In this document: piece by piece, positions 1-5,950 of the stretch
How the letters are laid out: the number at the start of each line of letters is the position of its first letter
Position numbering within the stretch: position 1 is the first letter of the stretch
DNA from: an uncultured Mycoplasmatota bacterium
GTDB taxonomy: Bacteria > Bacillota_I > Bacilli_A > RF39 > UBA660
Assembly: GCA_900549285.1 (NCBI GenBank)
Contig: URNW01000027.1
Location: 1 to 13,175, forward strand
DNA length: 13,175 nucleotides
Direction: 5' to 3'
The notes under the pieces: model-generated
Seen by the model: the letters and a program-made list of their open reading frames with translations, nothing else
Databases searched by the model: none
What the model was told of the DNA's origin: nothing
Position numbers and translations under genes: made by a program

Positions 1-1
1 A

Positions 2-730
2 TCTATTAGATTAATTTATAATGGAACAAGTACGGCAACAACAGGTGAAAGTACACAAATAGGGACAAGTACATTTAATAGTTCATATAATGACAATGCG
101 TATGTAGGGTATATGTATGGAAGTACAGGAGCAAGTAGTTATGCAGCAACGCATGCTAATACTAATAATAGTACAATCAAAGAAGTATTAGATAATTGGT
201 ATCAGACTAATATAGCAAGTAAGGGATATGGAAATAAAGTAAGTACAGAAGCAGGATTTTGTGGAGATAGAGAACCAAGTACAAGTTCATCAACAAGTAA
301 CGGTTCAGGAGGAACAGGAACAACAACTACATACTATGGAGGATATATCAGGTTAGTAAATAGTACAAAATCTCCGACGTTAAAATGTAAGAATAGTAGT
401 GATTTATATACAGTAAGTGGAAGTGGTAAAGGAAATAAGGCGTTATCTAATCCAGTAGGACTCATTACAGCAGATGAAATCTCTATAGCAGGTGGCTTAT
501 ATACGCGTAATAACAGTAGTTATTATCTATATACTAATCAAGCTTATTGTACCATGTCTCCGCTTTACTTTCCTAGCAATACTGCTGAAGTGTTCTTTGT
601 GAATTCGGATGGCGGTATAGGACATAGTTGGGTAAATAGTGGATATGGTGTCCGTCCAGTAATAAATCTGTCAGCTGATGTTAAAATAACTGGCACTGGT
701 ACTAGTGATAACCCTTACATTGTAATTTGA
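2..730 (+). CDS. C-terminal part of a secreted/surface protein (5' end outside window)
   Basis: The frame is already open at base 2, in phase with the downstream ATG at 113, and runs to TGA at 728-730. The gene therefore enters from the left and has no start here. The visible 242 residues are rich in Ser, Thr, Asn, Gly and Tyr, with few charges and no membrane segment, which fits an extracellular protein. A low-complexity Ser/Thr/Gly linker sits at about 282-340. The end carries the motif GVRPVINLSADVKI followed by TGTSDNPYIVI. From memory, this C-terminal block recurs in large surface or pilin-like proteins of uncultured gut Bacillota, but I cannot name a function. The first half uses A-ending codons (aca, gga, gta, gca), while the last ~300 bases use a more mixed set with C-ending codons. 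No sortase motif or wall anchor is present at the C-terminus. The family assignment is tentative; that the frame is coding is nearly certain. Confidence 0.8.
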   Translation, partial: SIRLIYNGTSTATTGESTQIGTSTFNSSYNDNAYVGYMYGSTGASSYAATHANTNNSTIKEVLDNWYQTNIASKGYGNKVSTEAGFCGDREPSTSSSTSNGSGGTGTTTTYYGGYIRLVNSTKSPTLKCKNSSDLYTVSGSGKGNKALSNPVGLITADEISIAGGLYTRNNSSYYLYTNQAYCTMSPLYFPSNTAEVFFVNSDGGIGHSWVNSGYGVRPVINLSADVKITGTGTSDNPYIVI

Positions 731-742
731 AATTGAATTTAT

Positions 743-779
743 CTTGCCTATGTCGCTTAATCCTTTACACATGGGCAAG
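743..779. repeat. GC-rich imperfect inverted repeat (stem-loop) after the surface gene
   Basis: CTTGCCTATGT (743-753) pairs with ACATGGGCAAG (769-779). This gives 11 pairs, one of them a T/G wobble, around a 15-base loop. No T-run follows directly, so it is not itself a canonical terminator. It lies 12 bases after the stop codon and 9 bases before a true terminator hairpin. It may be a 3'-UTR RNA structure or a DNA-level site. Confidence 0.55.
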
Positions 780-785
780 TATAAT

Positions 786-818
786 ACAAAAAAGTGGATT
801 TATTCCACTTTTTGTGTT
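786..818 (+). terminator. Rho-independent terminator of the surface gene
   Basis: AAAAAGTGGA (789-798) pairs perfectly with TCCACTTTTT (804-813) around the 5-base loop TTTAT. The T-rich right arm and following TGTGTTGT form the U tract. The A-run on the left arm would also allow weak activity on the minus strand. Confidence 0.8.
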
Positions 819-845
819 GTTTAAATTTTGAATGTTTGATACAAT
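817..845 (+). promoter_or_regulatory. Probable sigma-A promoter for the small ORF and cmk
   Basis: TTGTTT (817-822) and TACAAT (840-845) are separated by 17 bases, matching 3/6 and 5/6 of the consensus. The -35 box overlaps the tail of the preceding terminator. Transcription would start near 852, leaving a very short leader before the AGGTGAG ribosome binding site. Confidence 0.45.
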
Positions 846-863
846 AATAGTAGGTGAGTATAG

Positions 864-1028
864 ATGAAATTTTTGGAAAAATTAATTATTTTAGTTGTTT
901 TATTTTTAGGAGTTACAATTGGCACAGCTGCTATTATAGGAGTGTACACTAAAACGATTAGAGAAGAAGATAAGAAAGATAATAATAGCATTATTTTAGA
1001 AAATATTGATCTATTTGGTAGTATGTAA
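864..1028 (+). CDS. Small single-pass membrane protein (54 aa), unknown function
   Basis: ATG at 864 is preceded by a strong ribosome binding site, AGGTGAG (852-858), with 5 bases of spacing. The ORF runs to TAA at 1026-1028. The peptide begins MKFLEKLIILVVLFLGVTIG. It has a hydrophobic segment of about 20 residues (6-27) ending near VYTK, then a charged tail with REEDKKD and a final IDLFGSM. This predicts one transmembrane helix with a short hydrophilic C-terminal part. The topology is not clear from charges, because Lys residues lie on both sides. The stop is one base before the ATG of cmk, so the two genes are probably translationally coupled. I do not recognise a family. Coding status is supported by the ribosome binding site, the complete frame and the TM-plus-tail design. 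Confidence 0.65.
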   Translation: MKFLEKLIILVVLFLGVTIGTAAIIGVYTKTIREEDKKDNNSIILENIDLFGSM

Positions 1029-1029
1029 T

Positions 1030-1653
1030 ATGGTTATTACAATTGATGGATTATCTGCAACAGGAAAAAGTAGTGTTGCTAGAAAGCTTGCGGATACTTT
1101 ACATTATACCTATTTTAATACTGGTCTTGTTTATCGAATGATTACTTATGTCATTTTAAAATATCATTTAGAGAAAGTGGAGGATATTCTTTCTTTTTTA
1201 GAATCTGTATCTATAACGATTTTGGGTGATACAATTATTCTAAATGATAAAGACATTACAAGTTTTTTGTATACAAAAGAGATTAGTTTACTTACTTCTA
1301 AGTATTCTATGATTCCTGAAGTTAAAGAGTGGGTAAGAGTTCTACAAAAGAAGTATGTAGATCATGGCAATTTAGTAATTGAAGGAAGAGATATTGGGAC
1401 AGTTGTTGCTTCTAAAGCGAATATTAAATTTTATTTATATGCTTCGCTAGAAGAGAAAGCTAAAAGATTAATGAAGCGAGATCATAAATTAACATTTATG
1501 GAAGCGAAAAAAGAATTAGAAACGATTGATTTGAAAAATAAAGTATCTAAAGATTTTATTGAACCTAAAGATGCTATTCAAATTGATACAACTAATTTAA
1601 GTTTAGAAGAAGTATATAAGAAAATGTTATCATTTATTTTTGATCAAGTTTAA
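1030..1653 (+). CDS. cmk: Cytidylate kinase (CMP/dCMP kinase)
   Basis: This cytoplasmic enzyme phosphorylates CMP and dCMP with ATP in pyrimidine nucleotide salvage. The 207-residue protein is close to the usual ~220. The P-loop GLSATGKSS occupies residues 7-15. The segment NTGLVYR (30-36) matches the family's DTGAMYR, with Asp replaced by Asn at position 30. EGRDIGTVV (118-126) is the CMP-binding/core signature, followed by the LID-like region with KRLMKRD. I chose ATG at 1030 because the protein then starts MVITIDG, as in the family. A TTG at 1006 would add eight non-homologous residues. The start lies one base after the stop of the small membrane ORF, and no strong ribosome binding site of its own is visible, so coupled translation is likely. 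The 3' end overlaps the convergent yigZ gene by 20 bases. No terminator hairpin is evident. Confidence 0.95.
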   Translation: MVITIDGLSATGKSSVARKLADTLHYTYFNTGLVYRMITYVILKYHLEKVEDILSFLESVSITILGDTIILNDKDITSFLYTKEISLLTSKYSMIPEVKEWVRVLQKKYVDHGNLVIEGRDIGTVVASKANIKFYLYASLEEKAKRLMKRDHKLTFMEAKKELETIDLKNKVSKDFIEPKDAIQIDTTNLSLEEVYKKMLSFIFDQV

Positions 1654-1993
1654 TCCCTTCTTTAGCGGCTGTTCCATATGCTCTAATTAAGCCTCCTTTT
1701 CCGAGTTTAATTCCTCCAAAGTATCTTACTATAGCAATTAAGGTATGATTTAAATTATTTTTTTCTATGATATTTAAAATGGGCATACCACTTGTTCCAG
1801 ATGGCTCTTTATCATCTGATTTTTTTATTATTTGATCTATTTTATAAGCATAGGGGATATGACGAGCTTTTTTATGTTCTTTTTTTAATGATTCGATAAT
1901 ATTTTTTACTTCTTCAACGGTATTTACTTCATAGTAATAACAGATAAATTTTGATTTTTTAATTTCTAAAGTATAAGTATTTAATAATTTCAT
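1634..1993 (-). CDS. yigZ: YigZ/IMPACT-family protein, single-domain form
   Basis: The 119-residue product matches the N-terminal UPF0029 (IMPACT) domain of the YigZ/YvyE family. Signature segments are KKSKFI near the start, DDKEPSGTSGMPIL in the middle and IVRYFGGIKLGKGGLIRAYGTA near the end. Usual bacterial members have about 200-215 residues, with a second ferredoxin-like domain (DUF1949) that is absent here. The frame closes cleanly with TAA, so this is a short form rather than an obvious frameshift. The biochemical role is not settled; eukaryotic IMPACT acts on GCN2 translation control. ATG at 1993 has a GGTG ribosome binding site and shares a divergent promoter with uvrC. The last 20 bases overlap the end of cmk on the other strand. 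Confidence 0.88.
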   Translation of the reverse strand: MKLLNTYTLEIKKSKFICYYYEVNTVEEVKNIIESLKKEHKKARHIPYAYKIDQIIKKSDDKEPSGTSGMPILNIIEKNNLNHTLIAIVRYFGGIKLGKGGLIRAYGTAAKEGIKLDQK

Positions 1994-2004
1994 AATAACA
2001 CCAA

Positions 2005-2037
2005 TTTTATTATACTAAAAAATGTAGTATAATAAAA
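2005..2037. promoter_or_regulatory. Symmetric divergent promoter on a 13-bp inverted repeat (yigZ / uvrC)
   Basis: TTTTATTATACTA (2005-2017) and TAGTATAATAAAA (2025-2037) are perfect reverse complements around a 7-base spacer. Each arm contains a consensus -10 box: TATAAT at 2028-2033 on plus for uvrC, and TATAAT at 2014-2009 on minus for yigZ. With a 17-base spacer, the -35 position of each promoter (TTTTAT, weak) falls on the other's -10 arm. The two polymerases would therefore compete for the same DNA. Both leaders are very short, about 10-15 bases. The promoter calls are inference; the repeat is seen directly. Confidence 0.65.
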
Positions 2038-2052
2038 GAGTGGTGAAGAAAA

Positions 2053-3834
2053 ATGCTGAAAGAAAAATTAAAATTAATTCCTCATTTGCCTGGTTCTTAT
2101 CAGATGAAAAATAGTGATGGTACTATTATATATGTTGGTAAAGCTAAAGATTTATTTAAGAGGGTTAATTCCTATTTTAATCGTCCTCAAACGGGTAAGA
2201 CAGCCAAAATGGTAAGTGAGATAGCAGATTTTTCTTATATTGTAGCTAGTAGTGAACTAGAAGCATTTTTACTTGAATTTAATTTAATTAAAGAGTATGA
2301 TCCTAAATATAATATTTTACTTAAAGATGATAAAAGTTATCCTTATATTGAATATATTAGTAAACCATATCCTAAACTTCAAGTATCAAGATATTTAACT
2401 GTTCGAAAAAAAGATAAGAAAATGCTTTTTGGACCATATCCTAATGCTTATGCAGCGAGAAAGATTGTTGCTTTGATTAATCGGTTATATCCTTTAAAAA
2501 AATGTGATACTATGCCTAAAAAAGTGTGCTTATATTATCATATTGGAGAGTGTTTAGGATATTGCGAAAAGCATGTTAATCAAGAAAAATTAATGAAGAT
2601 GGAAGAAGAAATTTTAAGTTTTTTAAGAGGAAATCAGGATGTTTTAAAAAATAAAATATTAGAGAAAATTCATATGTATAGTGAACAATTAAATTTTGAG
2701 ATGGCTTTAGAATTAAAAAAAGAATTAGAATATATTAATATTATTTTAGATAAACAGAAAATGGAATTACATGATTATGTTAATCGTGATGTTGTGGGAT
2801 TTTTCTTTAATAAAGGATATTTAAGTGTACAAATTTTATTTTTACGTAATGGAAGAATGGTAGGGGGTCATTCGGATATATTTCCTGTTGTTTCAGATTA
2901 TGTTGATGAATTAGATACATATCTTATGAATTTTTACAGTAAACATGAAGTTCCTAGGGAAATACTTTGTACTAATGATATAAATGCTGGCGTTTTAAGT
3001 GAAATTATTAATACTAGTTTTGTTGTACCAAAAAAGGGAAAGAAAAAAAATTTAGTGGATATGGCTATTAGAAATGCCAAAATTAATTTGGAAAATGAGT
3101 TAGAAATTATTATTCGAGATGAAGAGAAAACAGAGATGGCAAATGAGGAATTAAAAGATTTGCTTGGATTAAAGAAATTGGATCGAATTGATTTATTTGA
3201 TAACTCTAATCTTTTTGGGTCTTTTACAGTTAGTTGTATGGTTGTGTTTAAACAGGGAAGACCTGCTAAAAAAGAGTATCGAAAGTATAAAATTAGTTTA
3301 GATAAAAATGATGATTATCATACTATGCAAGAAGTGATTTATCGAAGATATTATCGTGCTTTAGTTGATCAAACAGAAATGCCTGATTTAATTATTGTGG
3401 ATGGTGGAATTAATCAAATTAATGCTTGTTTGGAAATTTTAAATAATTTAAATTTAGATATACGGGTTTGTGGTTTAAGAAAAAATGATAAACACAGAAC
3501 AAATGATTTGATTGATTCTAATGGATATCGAATAGTGGAATTAGATCGTATGAGTCCAGTATTTCATTATTTAACAAGAATGCAGGATGAAGTTCACCGT
3601 TACACGATTAGTTATCATAGAACGATACGAAGTAAAGGCGCTATTAGTAGTGTTTTAGATCATATTCATGGAATTGGTGATAAAAGGAAGAAGGAACTTA
3701 TTAAAGAATTTGGAAGTATCACTAAGATTAAGAATGCCAGTATTGATGATTTAAAGAAGATCTTACCTGAAGATATAGCTATTCGTTTACAGGAATATCT
3801 AAGAGAAAAAGATGAAGAAAAGAGTAATAAATAG
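2053..3834 (+). CDS. uvrC: Excinuclease ABC subunit C (UvrC)
   Basis: UvrC makes both incisions, 3' then 5' of the lesion, in UvrABC nucleotide excision repair in the cytoplasm. At 593 residues the length is normal. The N-terminal GIY-YIG nuclease shows GSY (14-16) and YVGKAKDLFKRV (27-38). A four-cysteine set, C151, C159, C167 and C171, matches the iron-sulfur site described in UvrC. The UVR (UvrB-binding) motif lies at about 201-237. The RNase H-like 5'-incision nuclease has LFDNSN (D383), IIVDGG (D450) and DEVHRY (H515); the usual FDNSH reads FDNSN here. The C-terminal helix-hairpin-helix region covers about 533-585. ATG at 2053 follows GTGGTGAAG and is the first in-frame ATG. The stop lies 8 bases before the RnfC-like gene, whose ribosome binding site AGGTGG overlaps it, so the three genes form one transcription unit. 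Confidence 0.97.
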   Translation: MLKEKLKLIPHLPGSYQMKNSDGTIIYVGKAKDLFKRVNSYFNRPQTGKTAKMVSEIADFSYIVASSELEAFLLEFNLIKEYDPKYNILLKDDKSYPYIEYISKPYPKLQVSRYLTVRKKDKKMLFGPYPNAYAARKIVALINRLYPLKKCDTMPKKVCLYYHIGECLGYCEKHVNQEKLMKMEEEILSFLRGNQDVLKNKILEKIHMYSEQLNFEMALELKKELEYINIILDKQKMELHDYVNRDVVGFFFNKGYLSVQILFLRNGRMVGGHSDIFPVVSDYVDELDTYLMNFYSKHEVPREILCTNDINAGVLSEIINTSFVVPKKGKKKNLVDMAIRNAKINLENELEIIIRDEEKTEMANEELKDLLGLKKLDRIDLFDNSNLFGSFTVSCMVVFKQGRPAKKEYRKYKISLDKNDDYHTMQEVIYRRYYRALVDQTEMPDLIIVDGGINQINACLEILNNLNLDIRVCGLRKNDKHRTNDLIDSNGYRIVELDRMSPVFHYLTRMQDEVHRYTISYHRTIRSKGAISSVLDHIHGIGDKRKKELIKEFGSITKIKNASIDDLKKILPEDIAIRLQEYLREKDEEKSNK

Positions 3835-3842
3835 GTGGTTAT

Positions 3843-4976
3843 ATGCAGAAATTAATAGAAATAAAAAAAGATGAGACTATTTTGGTTTCTAGTAAGCCAG
3901 AAAGCTTTTTAAAACCAGATTTTATTTATATTCCTATTCATAAGGGAGAACAAATTTTGGTATATCCAAATAGTAAGGTACAAATAGGAGATGAAATTCT
4001 TCAATTTCATGATCAAAAAGTTTTAGCCTCAGTGTCAGGAATTGTGAAAAGAGCTGTAAAAAAGAAATCTTTACAAGCGGTTGAATATTATTTGGAAATT
4101 GAAAATGATTTTGAAGAAAGTAAAAAAAGAGAAAGTCAATATAAAGGAAAAATTTCTAAAGAAGATATTATTTCTTATTTTGGAGATATTTCAAAAAAGA
4201 AAAATATTGTTTTGAATGCAATAGATGATGATATTTATGTTTTGACAGAAAATTTTTATTTATTTTTACATTATGAAGAACTATTAGAATTATTAGATTT
4301 GATGGAACAATTATTAGATATCGATAGTATTTATGTTTGTGTGAAAGCTCGAAGTAGTGAGAGTATTCATCAATTAATGAGTGATCTTGGAATGTATCCT
4401 AATATTATTTTAAAAGTAGTTCCTGATTTATATTTATTAGGCAATTCTTCCTTTTTATGTTCTTATTTAAATATCAATGAAGAAGAAACTTTAGTAATAA
4501 AAGCTCATCAATTTTACCATGCTTATAATTATTTAATTCGTGGAAGAGTTAAAAGTGATATACTAGTTACTATTAGTGGGGATGCTATTGAAAAGCCAAT
4601 TGTGGTACAAGTAAAAATTGGAACTTTATTAGAAGATGTTTTAAGAGAGTTTGGAGACTTGATAGAGAAAGATGTTTATTATTTTGCTAATGGATTAATG
4701 AGGGGAAAAGAAATTGATATTGATTCTTTTGTTATTACGGAAGAGTTTAATAGTGTTTTAGTTATGAAAAAAAAGCCTATAATTCCAGCAGAGGAATGTA
4801 TAAATTGTGGAATTTGTTATGAAGTATGTCCTGTTAAAATTCATCCTGCTTATCTTTTTGATTCTAAATATTTAGAAAAAGCCCAAAAAAAATGTATAAA
4901 TTGTGGGTTATGTTCATATATTTGTCCTGTATATATTCCGCTTTATCGTTATTTGAAAGGAGATCAAAATGAATAA
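3843..4976 (+). CDS. rnfC: RnfC-like iron-sulfur protein lacking the NADH/flavin motifs
   Basis: RnfC is a peripheral subunit of the Rnf complex and carries electrons between NADH and ferredoxin. The 377-residue protein follows the RnfC order. An N-terminal barrel-sandwich region contains IGDEIL (48-53) and LASVSGIV (61-68). The central region and an SLBB-type segment, VTISGDAIEKP (242-252), come next. Two ferredoxin [4Fe-4S] motifs end it: C319, C322, C325, C329 and C351, C354, C357, C361, each of the form CxxCxxCxxxCP. What is missing is notable. The glycine-rich GMGGAxFPT motif expected around residue 113 is absent, and the usual NGAECEPYLT reads NAIDDDIYVLT (125-135). The protein is shorter than typical RnfC (about 430-450). 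It lies 8 bases after uvrC and overlaps the RnfD-like gene by 8 bases. Family membership is solid; NADH oxidation is unlikely and its real partner is unknown. Confidence 0.85.
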   Translation: MQKLIEIKKDETILVSSKPESFLKPDFIYIPIHKGEQILVYPNSKVQIGDEILQFHDQKVLASVSGIVKRAVKKKSLQAVEYYLEIENDFEESKKRESQYKGKISKEDIISYFGDISKKKNIVLNAIDDDIYVLTENFYLFLHYEELLELLDLMEQLLDIDSIYVCVKARSSESIHQLMSDLGMYPNIILKVVPDLYLLGNSSFLCSYLNINEEETLVIKAHQFYHAYNYLIRGRVKSDILVTISGDAIEKPIVVQVKIGTLLEDVLREFGDLIEKDVYYFANGLMRGKEIDIDSFVITEEFNSVLVMKKKPIIPAEECINCGICYEVCPVKIHPAYLFDSKYLEKAQKKCINCGLCSYICPVYIPLYRYLKGDQNE

Positions 4977-5850
4977 TCACTTTTATTTGCATTATGAAAA
5001 AGATAAAAAAAGCTTAATTCGAGCTTATTTTTGGGCTTTGATTCCTATTATTTTATTTAGCTTTTATAAGAATGGTATTTTATTATATCAAAATGGGTAT
5101 ATTTCTTTTTTGGATATGTTTTTACCTTTTTATTTTTATTTGATTAGTGTTTTAGTAGGATATTTAGTCGCAGTGATAAAAAAAGAAAATCATTTAGAAT
5201 TTATGTTATATAGTCTTATTATTGCTTGTACAATTTCTATCAATACAAATATGATTATATATCCTATTTTACTTTTTGTTTCTTTATTTATTATGAGCTA
5301 TTTGGCTAGAAAAAAGAATTTTAATTTTATAGCAGGATCTAGAATCCTACTGGTTTTAGCTTTACTTTTACAACAATATTCTTATTTAAATGTTGGAGAA
5401 AAAATAGGAGCTTTTAATTATAGCTTATGGGATATCTTTTTAGGATTTGGAATAAGTGGAATTGGTACAAGTAGTTTTCTTTTAGTATTAGTTGGTTTTC
5501 TTATTTTAGTATTTAATAAATTTTATAAAAAATGGATTCCTATTTTTGCTAGTTTTATTTATTTTATTTTGTTTTTAGGAGTTTATTTTATTACAAAAGA
5601 TATTTTATATTTAGAAAATATTTTAAATGGTACTGTTTATTTTGCTTTTGTTTTTATGGGAAGTGATTTATATGTTACTCCTAATACAAAAAAAGGTATG
5701 GTTTTATATGGAATTATGATAGGACTTATGACTTTTATTTTTAATTTATTTCTACCAATTTATGAAGTGCCTTATATTGTTATTTTTCTTATTAGTTTTT
5801 TAATTCCTTTTATTAATCGTTTTTGGTTTAAAAAAGATTTACTTTCTTAA
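4969..5850 (+). CDS. rnfD: RnfD-like multi-pass membrane protein without the FMN-Thr motif
   Basis: RnfD/NqrB proteins are integral membrane subunits that carry covalently bound FMN. This 293-residue protein is almost wholly hydrophobic, with about 8-10 predicted transmembrane helices. Family landmarks are GISGIGTSS (161-169), corresponding to the RnfD GSIGETS loop, and FMGSDLYVTPNTKKGMVLYG (229-248), corresponding to FMATDxVTSPxTPxGKxxFG. The SGAT motif whose Thr bears FMN is expected shortly before GISGIG, but residues 139-160 contain neither SGAT nor any Thr. An excellent ribosome binding site, AAAGGAG, lies inside the end of the RnfC-like gene, and the two genes overlap by 8 bases. They were probably made to act together at the membrane. 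RnfA, B, E and G are not in the window. The call is less certain than for RnfC because membrane proteins diverge quickly. Confidence 0.72.
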   Translation: MNNHFYLHYEKDKKSLIRAYFWALIPIILFSFYKNGILLYQNGYISFLDMFLPFYFYLISVLVGYLVAVIKKENHLEFMLYSLIIACTISINTNMIIYPILLFVSLFIMSYLARKKNFNFIAGSRILLVLALLLQQYSYLNVGEKIGAFNYSLWDIFLGFGISGIGTSSFLLVLVGFLILVFNKFYKKWIPIFASFIYFILFLGVYFITKDILYLENILNGTVYFAFVFMGSDLYVTPNTKKGMVLYGIMIGLMTFIFNLFLPIYEVPYIVIFLISFLIPFINRFWFKKDLLS

Positions 5851-5866
5851 TTCTTTGTGTTATAGT
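5838..5866 (+). promoter_or_regulatory. Extended -10 promoter for the adhesin-sortase unit
   Basis: TTTACT (5838-5843, inside the end of the RnfD-like gene) and TATAGT (5861-5866) are 17 bases apart. TG stands one base before the -10 box, making an extended -10 element. Transcription would begin near 5873, immediately before the terminator-like hairpin at 5877. Confidence 0.5.
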
Positions 5867-5876
5867 AGACTCATTC

Positions 5877-5928
5877 ACTCGTAAAAGGATTCTTGTTTTA
5901 GAATAAGATGGTCTTTTTACGAGTTTTT
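5877..5928 (+). terminator. Rho-independent terminator (uvrC operon) or leader attenuator
   Basis: ACTCGTAAAAGGA (5877-5889) pairs with TCTTTTTACGAGT (5912-5924), with one G/T wobble, and TTTTT follows. The 22-base interior can form a further small hairpin, TTCT...AGAA. It lies 26 bases after the RnfD-like stop and so ends the uvrC operon. It also lies downstream of a good promoter for the next gene, so it may act on that transcript too. Confidence 0.75.
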
Positions 5929-5950
5929 CTTTGATTAGAAAAGGAATGAA

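Noticed and set aside
1..730. Short tandem ACA/AGT-rich stretches resembling a repeat array or CRISPR
   Set aside because: There are no regular repeats with spacers. The similarity comes from Ser/Thr/Gly-rich codons in an open frame.
1006..1029. Longer cmk start at TTG 1006
   Set aside because: It adds eight residues not found in the family and overlaps the small membrane ORF. ATG 1030 gives the conserved N-terminus.
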